32,865 nt of DNA from a virus: the IMG/VR virus record IMGVR_UViG_3300020056_002231, positions 1-32,865 of that record, one strand, 5' to 3'. The position numbers were made by a program, and so were the translations under genes. Below are positions 1 through 8,547 of the stretch, in pieces; the first letter of the stretch is position 1; every line of letters begins with the position of its first letter. Under the pieces are notes generated by a model. That model made no database searches. It saw nothing but the letters and a program-made list of their open reading frames with translations, and was not told the DNA's origin.

Positions 1-1
1 A

Positions 2-1078
2 GTGGAAAGACGTAAAACACATTTATGGGAAAACAAATTACCAGATGCGTGCAATTTTTGTGCAAAAACAGAACCTAATAGCATGCGTAAGTTTTGGAAT
101 AAATGGCCAGAACCTACTAGAGATAGCAAACGTGAAGAAATAGAAAACACAGATCATTTATTTTACTTTGAAATTGTAAGTTCCACTGCTTGTGATCTAG
201 CGTGTATATACTGTAATGCCGAAAACAGTAGTACTTGGGCTAAGGAAATGAATATTCCTATTGTAAAAACAGATCCCGAATGGAAGAATCAACTAGTAAA
301 AAACTTTTATGCCTACTTAGAGCAAAAGGATTATTCTAATTTACCTGACGGATTGGTTTTTAGTTTTAGCGGCGGTGAGCCTACATACAATAACGAAACA
401 TTTGATTTGATTGAAAATATTGTAGAAATTATTAAAGATAAATCTGACGATATAAACATTCATATTACGAGTAATTTTAATACTAAACCTAAGCAAATGG
501 ACAAGTTTATAAAACTGGTAAATGATAACCCAAATATAAAATGGCTGTTTATGGCAAGTATTGATGACTTGTATGATAGGAACAATGCTATTAGATATCG
601 TAGCGAATTTAATACTTGCATTGATAATTTGCTAAAAGTAAACAATAGTGCAGCAAACGTTGTTTTAATGCCGTCTATTAATGTTTTCTCTTTGCCTTAT
701 ATTGTAGAATACATAGATTACTTTACAAACTTACTAGGTAAAGATAGGTATCAAAATGGATGGGCATTTGCTACCAATGTAATTTACGGACCAGACTATT
801 TAAGCCCATTTATGCTAGGTGAAGATTATAAATCTATAATTGACGAAGCAATTAAAAAATCACTTATGATAAATCCAGCTGAAAATATGACTTATAACGC
901 AGTTCATTGGATAAAGCATTTAGAAAATATTAAAAGTAATATTGCAATGAATAATGATATAGATACATGGCGAAAATTAAAATGGTTTTTAGAAGGCGTG
1001 AGTGCTAGACGTGGAGTAGACATTGCTGATACGTTTGATCATGTAAAGAAAATTGTAGACGTATTGGAGGACGAATAA
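2..1078 (+). CDS. Radical SAM protein, N-terminal Cys-module type (partial at 5' edge)
   Basis: A radical SAM enzyme would reductively cleave S-adenosylmethionine with a 4Fe-4S cluster to start radical chemistry. The cluster motif CxxxCxxC is at residues 64-71 (C64, C68, C71) and the SAM-binding GGEP at 124-127. The reading frame is open from a GTG at the window edge. Residues C17 and C20 align with C75 and C78 of the related protein at 3273-4502, which has another ~58 residues in front carrying more cysteines. This copy is therefore almost certainly cut by the window edge and the GTG is not the true start. Its stop overlaps the next start by one base (TAATG), so the genes are probably translationally coupled. 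Substrate unknown; peptides or proteins are common substrates of enzymes with auxiliary-cluster domains, but that is inference. Confidence 0.85.
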   Translation: MERRKTHLWENKLPDACNFCAKTEPNSMRKFWNKWPEPTRDSKREEIENTDHLFYFEIVSSTACDLACIYCNAENSSTWAKEMNIPIVKTDPEWKNQLVKNFYAYLEQKDYSNLPDGLVFSFSGGEPTYNNETFDLIENIVEIIKDKSDDINIHITSNFNTKPKQMDKFIKLVNDNPNIKWLFMASIDDLYDRNNAIRYRSEFNTCIDNLLKVNNSAANVVLMPSINVFSLPYIVEYIDYFTNLLGKDRYQNGWAFATNVIYGPDYLSPFMLGEDYKSIIDEAIKKSLMINPAENMTYNAVHWIKHLENIKSNIAMNNDIDTWRKLKWFLEGVSARRGVDIADTFDHVKKIVDVLEDE

Positions 1079-2130
1079 TGTGGCCGTTACAAGCTGAAGA
1101 TGTAGAATGGCTTCACTTCGACTTAACAAATATTTGTAATGCAAAGTGTCCTGAATGTGTACGAGAAATTGATAATCAATGTTGGCCTTTCCTAGATAAA
1201 ACTGCATTATCGCTAGATCTTATTAAAAAGCGATTTACTATAGATCAATTGCCAAGACTCACTCATGTAAAGTTTTGCGGAAGTTTTGGAGATCCGTTAA
1301 CCCATCCTAACATTATAGAAATTATAGAACATTTTATTTCTGAATGGCCTGGTATTGAAATTGGTATAGCAACAAACGGTGGGTTAAAAAATGTTGATCT
1401 TTGGACTAAGTTAGGAAAGTTACTTAACAGCAATTTACGCCATATTATATTTGGTATAGACGGGCTGTCTGACACAAACCATATGTATAGAGTTGGTGTT
1501 AATTGGAAAAAGTTAGAAGAAAATTTTACTGCTTTTATCGAAGCAGGCGGATATGCACAGTGGCAGTTTATTGTTTTTGATCATAATAAGCATCAAGTAT
1601 TTGATGCTAGGGATTATGCTATAGAAAAAGGTTTTATGCGATTTTATTTGGTACAAAGTCACAGAAATGAAAATATAGATCCTAAATACAATCCAAAAAA
1701 TTACGATGTAGATTATAAAAAAATTGAGCCTGTAAAAATTGATAGTAGTAAATTTCACGAAACAAAACGTGAACTACCGCCTAGAAAAGAGTTTCCTAAA
1801 AACACCACAGATATCGACTGTCAAGTTTTAGGACATAGAGATATAATGATAATGAATGACGGTAGTGTATATCCCTGCTGTCATATTGGTGCTAGAATGT
1901 ATTCAAACGATTTGAAAATAGAAGCATGGCATAAATTAGCAGGCGGTAAAGAAGTAAGCAATTTACATAATCACCCTATAGGTGAAATTTTAAATAATGA
2001 TTTTTTCAAGTACATCTATGCAAGTTGGGAAAAGGCAAAAGACGATCCGTTAGGAAAATGTCAAGCATGCATAGAAACTTGTGAAAAGAAAGTAGCAAGA
2101 GATATTTTAACAGACTTAGTGGAGTTATAA
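1078..2130 (+). CDS. Radical SAM protein with SPASM-like C-terminal cysteines
   Basis: The radical SAM cluster motif is at C20, C24 and C27, unusually close to the N terminus. The usual GGEP motif is replaced by GSFGDP (68-73). C-terminal cysteines at 248, 267, 268, 328, 331 and 335 have the spacing of a SPASM/twitch auxiliary-cluster domain, with the common NDGSVYPCC context around 260-268. It is a clear paralogue of the next gene: both share the GIDGL and YRVGV segments near residues 126-140. TAATG junctions on both sides indicate a tightly coupled operon. SPASM proteins mostly modify peptides or proteins; no substrate peptide is visible here, so the reaction is not assigned. Confidence 0.88.
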   Translation: MWPLQAEDVEWLHFDLTNICNAKCPECVREIDNQCWPFLDKTALSLDLIKKRFTIDQLPRLTHVKFCGSFGDPLTHPNIIEIIEHFISEWPGIEIGIATNGGLKNVDLWTKLGKLLNSNLRHIIFGIDGLSDTNHMYRVGVNWKKLEENFTAFIEAGGYAQWQFIVFDHNKHQVFDARDYAIEKGFMRFYLVQSHRNENIDPKYNPKNYDVDYKKIEPVKIDSSKFHETKRELPPRKEFPKNTTDIDCQVLGHRDIMIMNDGSVYPCCHIGARMYSNDLKIEAWHKLAGGKEVSNLHNHPIGEILNNDFFKYIYASWEKAKDDPLGKCQACIETCEKKVARDILTDLVEL

Positions 2131-3272
2131 TGTGGTATTTTAAACCAAACCAAATTCGCGATATTCATTTTGAGATAAGCAATTATTGTAACGCAGCATG
2201 CCCTGAATGCCCTAGATCAGATCCAATGGAAATAGATGATTCAACCGGTGAGAATAGATATTTGCCATTAGGCTGGATAGATACGCATTTTTTACCATTA
2301 GACTTGATCAAACGTAACTTTAATCAAAATAAAACACCTAGTTTGCAAAATATTTCTTTTTGCGGTTGTTTCGGTGATGCTTTAACACACCCTAACTTTA
2401 TACCAATGATTGATTACTTTATTGAAGAGTTTCCGCAACTCAGTATATATGTTCACACAAACGGTGGATTAAAAACAGCAGACTACTGGACAAGACTTGC
2501 ACATTCTTTGAAAAAAGCATACTATCATGAAGTAATTTGGGGCATAGATGGATTAGAAGCTACAAATGAAATTTATAGAGTTGGCGTAAGATGGCAAAAA
2601 TTAGAAGAAAACTTTAGAGCATTTAATCAAGCAGGCGGTAATAGTCATTGGCAGTACATTATATTCCCCCATAATTTTCAAGATGTAGAAGAAGCAAAAG
2701 CTAGATCTAAAGCAGAAGGTTTTGCATATTTTAGAAAAGTGTTAAGTTTTAGAAATGCTGATTACAAAGCTGAAGATTTGCCTGATGAATATAGACATTT
2801 TATTTCTAAAGACAACAGCGAATCAACAGAAGTGCCTGAGTATCCTACTACAAAACCGTTAGGTAGTTTGCCTGCGTATACCTATCCTGAGTCGATTCCG
2901 TTTGATAACTACGACTTAACTACCGGAAAGTTTGTAAAGTGTAGTAGCCAAGACAGGCATAATGTGTTCGTGTTTAGTGAAGGAACAATATGGCCATGTA
3001 ATAAATTAGGATTTAACTTGCCTAGCAAAAATCGTAGTGATCAAGATTATTGTTATTCGCAGCATTGGGAAACAGATCACGATGCAAGAAATACTAACAG
3101 TTTACACAAGTATGATATTGAAGAAATAATGGAAAATGGTTGGTGGAGCGAAGTATATGAAAGTCACAAAAAAGGAGATTTCTGTTATGCATGTTCTGAA
3201 GACTGTGGTCAACTTGTTGAAAATAAAGAGTTTTATGCAACAAAAGATCTAATTTATGTAGAGAAAAACTAA
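2130..3272 (+). CDS. Radical SAM protein with SPASM-like C-terminal cysteines (paralogue of preceding gene)
   Basis: The cluster motif is at C20, C24 and C27 (SNYCNAACPEC). As in the upstream paralogue, the GGEP position reads GCFGDA (79-84). The auxiliary cysteines seen are C271, C290, C352, C355 and C359. Relative to the paralogue it has a ~20-residue insertion after the cluster motif (about 30-50) and an extra acidic/aromatic stretch before the last cysteines. The pair probably arose by tandem duplication followed by divergence; they may act sequentially or on different positions of one substrate (inference). The start ATG overlaps the upstream stop by one base, and the following ATG begins directly after this stop. 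Confidence 0.87.
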   Translation: MWYFKPNQIRDIHFEISNYCNAACPECPRSDPMEIDDSTGENRYLPLGWIDTHFLPLDLIKRNFNQNKTPSLQNISFCGCFGDALTHPNFIPMIDYFIEEFPQLSIYVHTNGGLKTADYWTRLAHSLKKAYYHEVIWGIDGLEATNEIYRVGVRWQKLEENFRAFNQAGGNSHWQYIIFPHNFQDVEEAKARSKAEGFAYFRKVLSFRNADYKAEDLPDEYRHFISKDNSESTEVPEYPTTKPLGSLPAYTYPESIPFDNYDLTTGKFVKCSSQDRHNVFVFSEGTIWPCNKLGFNLPSKNRSDQDYCYSQHWETDHDARNTNSLHKYDIEEIMENGWWSEVYESHKKGDFCYACSEDCGQLVENKEFYATKDLIYVEKN

Positions 3273-4502
3273 ATGGATCTAAGCAAATATCACAACAAAG
3301 TCAAAAATTATGAAAATTTTTGTCCACACTTATGGCAGCACTTTAGTATGGAAACAAACGGTGATATTAAATTTTGTTGCGAAGCAGAATCAATAGGGCT
3401 TAATGCAAGCAAGCATAGCGTAGAAGAAATTTTTAACAGCGATGTATATAACCAAAGTAGACAAAGATTACTAGCAGGTGAGAAAATACCCCAATGCAAA
3501 CAGTGTTGGGAAAAAGAAGAACAAGGTTACTCTAGTAAAAGACTAATGGACTACGAATTTGTTAGAGAAGATTTTGTTAATACTTTTGAAAATTGGGAAT
3601 TAGGCAAAAGCATACAACCGTCTTATTATAATTTGCAAGTTTCTAACACATGTAATTACGCATGTATTATGTGTAGTCCTGTTTGGTCTAGTTTACTACA
3701 CTCTATTACAGTAAAAAACGAAATAGATAGACCAGATAGATTTGCAGGACATTTGTATAACAACAGAAGTAATATAGATCAAAATGAAAAATTATGGCAA
3801 AGTTTAAGCGAGATAGATCATAAACTAAATCGTCTTTATGTAACTGGAGGCGAACCTTTTATCATAAAAAATCTATGGAAGTATATTAAATCTGTTGTCG
3901 ATAAAGGTCATGCAAAGAATATTAATTTTTGGTGTTCTACAAATGTAAGCATGATATCAGACGAACAACTAGAGTTGTTAAGCGAATTTAAACACGTTAA
4001 TTTAGGTTTAAGTATAGACGCTGCTGGTCGAACAAATGACTATTTGCGGTTTGGTTCTGATTGGAGTTTGATCGAAACTAACCTTCGAAAGTTAATAGAT
4101 TTTAAAAAACAAAAAGGCAACATTCAGATAAGTCTAGTGCCTGTAATTCATGCATTGAATATTACAGAAATAGATAAGTTAATTGCGTGGTATATATCTC
4201 TTTGTGAAGATGATAATGACATGCGTATTCTGCCTAATATAATTTATGAACCACACTCAATGATTTTAAATAGTGTTCCTACTGAGTTAATACATTCAGT
4301 AAAACAAAAAATAAATGATCAAATTTCTAGTATTCCTTCACAAGACAGCTACAGTATATCTGGTTGGCAAAATATTTTTACAGCCCTTGATAATCATAAG
4401 TACAGTATAGCTAGTAATAAATTACTTTATGATGATCTTGCGTACTTTTCTAAAACGTACAAAAAAGATTATTTAGATTATTTTGGAAAAATATTTAAAT
4501 GA
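3273..4502 (+). CDS. Radical SAM protein with N-terminal Cys module
   Basis: This is the most complete example of the architecture seen in the first gene. An N-terminal Cys module (C17, C35, C36, C75, C78) precedes the radical SAM core, whose cluster motif is C127, C131, C134 and whose GGEP is at 192-195. The N-terminal part resembles half of a SPASM/twitch domain placed ahead of the core, including the METNGDIKFCC segment near residue 35 that looks like the NDGSVYPCC motif of SPASM domains. Proteins of this type are usually labelled twitch-domain radical SAM proteins. The gene starts at the base after the upstream stop and overlaps the next gene by ATGA. Function unknown beyond radical SAM chemistry. 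Confidence 0.87.
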   Translation: MDLSKYHNKVKNYENFCPHLWQHFSMETNGDIKFCCEAESIGLNASKHSVEEIFNSDVYNQSRQRLLAGEKIPQCKQCWEKEEQGYSSKRLMDYEFVREDFVNTFENWELGKSIQPSYYNLQVSNTCNYACIMCSPVWSSLLHSITVKNEIDRPDRFAGHLYNNRSNIDQNEKLWQSLSEIDHKLNRLYVTGGEPFIIKNLWKYIKSVVDKGHAKNINFWCSTNVSMISDEQLELLSEFKHVNLGLSIDAAGRTNDYLRFGSDWSLIETNLRKLIDFKKQKGNIQISLVPVIHALNITEIDKLIAWYISLCEDDNDMRILPNIIYEPHSMILNSVPTELIHSVKQKINDQISSIPSQDSYSISGWQNIFTALDNHKYSIASNKLLYDDLAYFSKTYKKDYLDYFGKIFK

Positions 4503-5617
4503 CGGACGACCTTACATGGTCAGACTATGACTTTACAAAAATACCATTTGACGATATTGTACAAGTAGGGCAGCGTACTTTATTATACAGAGACTTGTTT
4601 ACAGTAAGCTGGCTATTAGGACGCTTTTGTAACTATCGTTGTAGCTACTGCTGGCCCTATGCTCGCAGTGATAAAAAAGATCACAGGCCAACCGAACTAT
4701 GTTTGAGGACAATAGATGAAATCAAACGACAAGCCCGAGGCAATGGATTTAATAGCTTTCATTTCAGCCTTAGTGGGGGCGAGCCTACTTTTCATCCCGG
4801 TTATCTTGACATACTTAAATATCTCGCTGACGACGTTGATAACACCAATTATACAAGTATTCATATGACGTCAAACTGTTCTCGACCTAAGAAGTGGTTT
4901 GAGACATATGTAGAATACGCAAAGCCGTTTCACCGTGCTAGTATTACTGCTAGCTTACACACAGAGCACCTAAACACTCGTGAGAAGATGCAGGACTTTG
5001 CTGACAAGCTTATACTGTGTCAAGAGCATGATGTACAAGTAACTATCAACATGGTAATGGTGCCAGAGTGGTTTGAGAAAGACTGGGACAATGCGTTGTT
5101 CTTTCATGAACAAGGTATAAATGTAACACTAAAGCCACAAAGCGATCCCACAGCTAGCCGTGTAGTAGACGGGTATACTGATGATATGAAACAACGTTTA
5201 TACAACGGAATGCCACAGATGGCGTACACTGAAGTAAAACGCACATGGGCTAATAGACCAAAACCAAGTTTCGAACTACCTGAATATGTAATAGGGCAAA
5301 ACGACAAAAGTGTACCTTGGCATATGCAAGTTGAATTTACTGATAGTAAAGGTAAAAAATGGTATATGGATCAAGCAGAGCGATTTAACGCATTTAACTT
5401 TAATAACTTTAATGGATGGAGTTGCAATGCTGGATATCAAGGTATAATCATACGAGAACCTGACGGATCAATTAAGCGTAGCTATAGTTGCCATGATGCT
5501 CCTTTAGGAAACATAGAAACTGGGTTTAAATTATTCGATAAACCACAACCTTGCATTACAAACAGTTGTGTAAGTAGTGCCGATAGTAAAATACCTAAGA
5601 GAAAGTTTAATGCTTGA
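4499..5617 (+). CDS. Radical SAM protein with C-terminal auxiliary cysteines
   Basis: The cluster motif is C44, C48, C51 (GRFCNYRCSYC) and a canonical GGEP is at 93-96. Late cysteines C309, C331, C352 and C357 could bind one auxiliary cluster. Unlike its two SPASM-like neighbours it has the normal GGEP and more N-terminal sequence before the cluster. Its base composition also differs: hand counts of two 60-base stretches inside it gave 42-47% G+C, against 23-30% for two stretches in flanking cassette genes, suggesting a different origin. It overlaps the upstream gene by ATGA and the downstream gene by 8 bases. Substrate not known. Confidence 0.87.
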   Translation: MTDDLTWSDYDFTKIPFDDIVQVGQRTLLYRDLFTVSWLLGRFCNYRCSYCWPYARSDKKDHRPTELCLRTIDEIKRQARGNGFNSFHFSLSGGEPTFHPGYLDILKYLADDVDNTNYTSIHMTSNCSRPKKWFETYVEYAKPFHRASITASLHTEHLNTREKMQDFADKLILCQEHDVQVTINMVMVPEWFEKDWDNALFFHEQGINVTLKPQSDPTASRVVDGYTDDMKQRLYNGMPQMAYTEVKRTWANRPKPSFELPEYVIGQNDKSVPWHMQVEFTDSKGKKWYMDQAERFNAFNFNNFNGWSCNAGYQGIIIREPDGSIKRSYSCHDAPLGNIETGFKLFDKPQPCITNSCVSSADSKIPKRKFNA

Positions 5618-6359
5618 TGAGATATTAAAAGCAAAGTTATGGCTGCAAAATCAACAAGAAAAAGTCAATAGTGATCCAAGGCCTGTTTTCAATAAATTTA
5701 GGATGCTTCGATCCTTAGATCAAGATGCATTTGAAAAAAAGTTGCCTAGTTTTATGAATCCTACAGACATTAAACTAGATGCAGATCTTTTTGATCACTG
5801 CTGTAAAAAATTTAACAAGTATTTTGTATCTTGGAAAAATGAAGAAACTAAGCAAATATATGAAAATCAATATGCATTACCATTAGTTAATAAAACAGGA
5901 CAATTAGATTTAGACGATGTGTCTATTGGTAACTTGGAAGACATAAATCGAGCTGTAAATTATTATATTACATTAGAAAATGATTTTTTAATTCCTACCG
6001 AAGTATTAGATGATCCTGTTTTTAGTGTTTTAAATAATTTTAAACAACACATGCTTAGAAGTAGCATTAAGCGTTGGGAAGTAGGCGCAAATGAAACGCC
6101 TCGAACAGACATGGTTATGCCTACAACTTTTATACAATTTTGGGCATTTGATAAACCGCAAAATTTAACTATTAGATACGAAGATAATTTTGATCTTGTA
6201 GAACAAGTAAATATCGAGCCACACAGGCTATATGCTGTAAACACTAATTTAGTATATGACAAAGTTTGTACTTCTGATAGTTTTTTACAATTATCAATTA
6301 CTACTAGCATAGACATTTTCAACGCAATAAATATTATAGAAAGCACATACAATGTCTAA
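5610..6359 (+). CDS. Unrecognised cassette protein, possible degenerate beta-helix/cupin fold
   Basis: A 249-residue protein starting at the ATG that overlaps the upstream stop by 8 bases. An upstream in-frame ATG at 5577 would give a 41-base overlap and is less likely. I do not recognise the family. The C-terminal third (about 170-232) alternates beta-like strands, and the VNTNLVYDKV and FLQLSITTS segments resemble the last strands of the oxygenase encoded by the next gene. No HxD...H iron site is visible, so if it shares that fold it has lost the metal. It could be a non-catalytic partner or a substrate-binding subunit; this is inference. Very AT-rich like most of the cassette. Confidence 0.6.
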   Translation: MLDEILKAKLWLQNQQEKVNSDPRPVFNKFRMLRSLDQDAFEKKLPSFMNPTDIKLDADLFDHCCKKFNKYFVSWKNEETKQIYENQYALPLVNKTGQLDLDDVSIGNLEDINRAVNYYITLENDFLIPTEVLDDPVFSVLNNFKQHMLRSSIKRWEVGANETPRTDMVMPTTFIQFWAFDKPQNLTIRYEDNFDLVEQVNIEPHRLYAVNTNLVYDKVCTSDSFLQLSITTSIDIFNAINIIESTYNV

Positions 6360-6918
6360 TTTTGAAGTTTTAAATAATTTACCATATTATGATTTATGGA
6401 GTGAATTTGTAAATCTTATTGATTCAGGAGCTATTAAATGGCATTCTTTAAACAAAGATCAAATATGTATAAACACCGTGCCTGGATACGAAGACGATAT
6501 TCATCTCGGTAGGGGTAGTTTACATTATGATTGGGATAACAACTATAAAGACGAAAGCGGAAAAATTATAGTGCCAGAAAGGCAAGAAAAATTTAAAGAA
6601 AGCGATTTTTCTGTTATATGTAATCAATTTAAAGGCACACGATTTGATGATGTCTTTAGTAAAGTCAAAATACTATACAATATAGGCAGGATAAGAGTAA
6701 TGAATTTAAAACCTAAAACATGCTTATCTTGGCATAAAGATACACATCCAAGAATACATTATCCTTTAAAAACACAAGAAGGGTGCTTAATGATCATAGA
6801 AAATGAAACAGTTCATTTGAAAAAACATGAATGGGTGTGGACTGATACTACTAAGTATCATACAGCAATAAATTCTAGTAGGGAAGAAAGATATCATTTA
6901 GTTGTATCTTTAGGATAA
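6352..6918 (+). CDS. Aspartyl/asparaginyl beta-hydroxylase-like Fe(II)/2-oxoglutarate oxygenase
   Basis: A 188-residue protein with the signature of the Asp/Asn hydroxylase-like branch of Fe(II)/2-oxoglutarate dioxygenases. It has a WHKD segment giving H128 and D130, followed by RIHYPL (H136) as in that family, a distal histidine at 170 in KYHTAINSS, and R180 ten residues later to bind the 2-oxoglutarate carboxylate. It would hydroxylate an unactivated carbon of an amino acid, peptide or small molecule. It overlaps the previous gene by 8 bases and lies in the radical SAM cassette, suggesting oxidative tailoring of the same product. Related oxygenases are common in marine phages, so the exact substrate is open. 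Confidence 0.75.
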   Translation: MSNFEVLNNLPYYDLWSEFVNLIDSGAIKWHSLNKDQICINTVPGYEDDIHLGRGSLHYDWDNNYKDESGKIIVPERQEKFKESDFSVICNQFKGTRFDDVFSKVKILYNIGRIRVMNLKPKTCLSWHKDTHPRIHYPLKTQEGCLMIIENETVHLKKHEWVWTDTTKYHTAINSSREERYHLVVSLG

Positions 6919-6919
6919 A

Positions 6920-7483
6920 GTGATAGAAAAAATTAAAGTTACCCCTATAAAAACTTACCATCTAAGGGCGCTTGCAGATTTTTGTAAAGAGTGCGAAAAA
7001 CTAGGATATACAAATAACTCTAGTTTTGAAGCTATGAAATTAGAATGGTGTAAGTCTTACGGAGAATATTATTGTGCACTAAAAGGAGCAAAAATTATTG
7101 CTGTAGGTGGATGTCATCCGTTACCTGAAGTCTCTAAATCAGCTTGGCGTATTCTTTTTAGGGGCTGCGAATTACCTTTTACTGATAATTTTAAAGGATT
7201 AAGCAAGGGCGATTGGAATAGTATAACACAACGTGAATTTATTCCTAAAATGATCGACTACTGTCAGTCAGATGAACTTTATCTAACAACTAATGTCGAT
7301 AATGAGCATTCAAACGGAAAAGCTGCACGCAATCACAGACTCATGAGCTTATTAGCAAAACAGGGCATCCTTAAAGATTGTGGTACTAGAGAACTGTTTT
7401 TTACAAAGCAAACTTTATGGCAACTAAATATAGATGAGTATTTAAAACGTCGGAGTTTAATAACAAATGAGTACGTGGATTAA
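6920..7483 (+). CDS. GNAT-like N-acyltransferase (tentative)
   Basis: 187 residues, starting at a GTG just after the upstream stop. The pattern fits the GNAT acyltransferase fold: a helical N terminus, then YYCALKGAKIIAVGG at about 50-64 and WRILFRGCEL at 76-85 as the central strands, and a late helix-strand segment (TTNVDNEH to LFFTK, about 123-163) as the acetyl-CoA and substrate half. A clear acyl-CoA loop (Q/RxxGxG/A) is not obvious, so the call rests on overall pattern. In this cassette an acyltransferase could cap the amine made by the downstream aminotransferase. It overlaps the next gene by 17 bases. Confidence 0.5.
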   Translation: MIEKIKVTPIKTYHLRALADFCKECEKLGYTNNSSFEAMKLEWCKSYGEYYCALKGAKIIAVGGCHPLPEVSKSAWRILFRGCELPFTDNFKGLSKGDWNSITQREFIPKMIDYCQSDELYLTTNVDNEHSNGKAARNHRLMSLLAKQGILKDCGTRELFFTKQTLWQLNIDEYLKRRSLITNEYVD

Positions 7484-7730
7484 TTGGAATCATTTAAAAG
7501 AAGCCAAAGAAAAAGCAAATAAACCATCAGCTGGTTATTTTTGGCATTTTAGACTAGCTATTGATGAATTTTTCTTTTTGTTGCTTGTTTGTTTAGGTAG
7601 CTTATTACATGCTATATTCCCATGGGCTTTAGATTTTAAATTACTCGAGTGGCGTATTGCTAGGCTTAAAAAACTTAAAGAAAAATTACCAGATGATCCG
7701 CAGTTAAAGAAAGTACATTTTGATGAATAA
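7467..7730 (+). CDS. Small DUF6356-like membrane protein
   Basis: 87 residues with one hydrophobic segment at about 34-53 (FFFLLLVCLGSLLHAIFPWA) flanked by a charged N terminus and a lysine-rich C terminus (60-82). The pattern of a Pro-Ser followed by Gly and His, a hydrophobic helix, then HAIFP resembles the DUF6356 family of small membrane proteins, some of which are labelled capsule-related. The function of that family is not established to my knowledge. It may anchor the pathway at the inner membrane. The start overlaps the preceding gene by 17 bases and its stop overlaps the aminotransferase start by 8. Confidence 0.6.
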   Translation: MSTWINWNHLKEAKEKANKPSAGYFWHFRLAIDEFFFLLLVCLGSLLHAIFPWALDFKLLEWRIARLKKLKEKLPDDPQLKKVHFDE

Positions 7731-8547
7731 TTTAATTTGTTGGCACAATAATAATTTTAAGAGTATAGCAGATGTTAGTGTCAGTATATTAGATTTTGGA
7801 TTTATTCATAGCGATGCAACCTACGATGTGATGAAAACAAAAAATCAAAATATACTATTTTATCAAAAACATTTAAATAGATATACAGATAGTTGTAAAT
7901 ATTTTGGATTTACGCCTATTTCAAATATAGATACAATTGCAAAAGATTTGCTAGAAAAAAATAATTTAGACGATGCATTTGTTTGGGTTTGTAACTGGCG
8001 AGGGACTCCGCCTAGTGGAAGTCCAAGAGATATGACTGCAATTGAACATCAGGTAGTGTATGTAAAGCCTTATTACAATATATCAAATGATAAAGTTTCG
8101 CTTACTTTAGATTATAACAATAGACGTGTATCTGATAAATCTTATCCCCAAAGATATAAGAATTTTGGCTGGATTGAATTAACTAAAGCACAAAAATATG
8201 CAGATGCTCAAAATCTTACAAGTGCATTAGTATTAGATTATAATGGTTTTGTTACAGAAGGACCAGGATTTGGCGTGTGTATTGTAAAAAATAAACAGGT
8301 TTATACACCAAGCGAAAATGTTCTAGGCAGTGTTACAATAGAAGTTGTTGAAGATATTTGCAGGGACTTACAAATACAGTTTACTAGGAAACCTATAACG
8401 CCGATAGAGTTGTATAATGCTGATACAGTTTTTATTTGTAGTACTAGTGGCGGAATAACCGAAGTTGCAAAAGTAGACCACAAAGAATATGATGAGAATA
8501 ATGTTGTTATAAAACAACTTCAAGCACACTATAATGCCTATTATTGA
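7723..8547 (+). CDS. Class IV PLP aminotransferase (branched-chain/D-amino acid/ADC lyase fold)
   Basis: A PLP-dependent fold-type IV enzyme of 274 residues, a normal length for the family. Visible signatures: the N-terminal DFGFIHSDATYDVM motif (24-37), KHLNRYTDS (49-57), the probable PLP lysine K146 in YKNFGW, the VTEGPGFGVCIV motif with E179, and STSGGITEVAKVD (240-252), which lies near the cofactor phosphate and substrate. Members transaminate branched-chain or D-amino acids or cleave aminodeoxychorismate; residues separating these were not resolved. The ATG is preferred over the TTG one codon earlier because it repeats the 8-base overlap used elsewhere in the cassette. It directly precedes the adenylating enzyme, suggesting that an amino acid or keto acid is made and then activated. 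Confidence 0.85.
   Translation: MNNLICWHNNNFKSIADVSVSILDFGFIHSDATYDVMKTKNQNILFYQKHLNRYTDSCKYFGFTPISNIDTIAKDLLEKNNLDDAFVWVCNWRGTPPSGSPRDMTAIEHQVVYVKPYYNISNDKVSLTLDYNNRRVSDKSYPQRYKNFGWIELTKAQKYADAQNLTSALVLDYNGFVTEGPGFGVCIVKNKQVYTPSENVLGSVTIEVVEDICRDLQIQFTRKPITPIELYNADTVFICSTSGGITEVAKVDHKEYDENNVVIKQLQAHYNAYY

Noticed and set aside
5963-6352. Long open frame on the minus strand inside the 5610-6359 gene
   Set aside because: Antisense frame with no family similarity, no ribosome site and a plus-strand gene of better coding character on the same bases.
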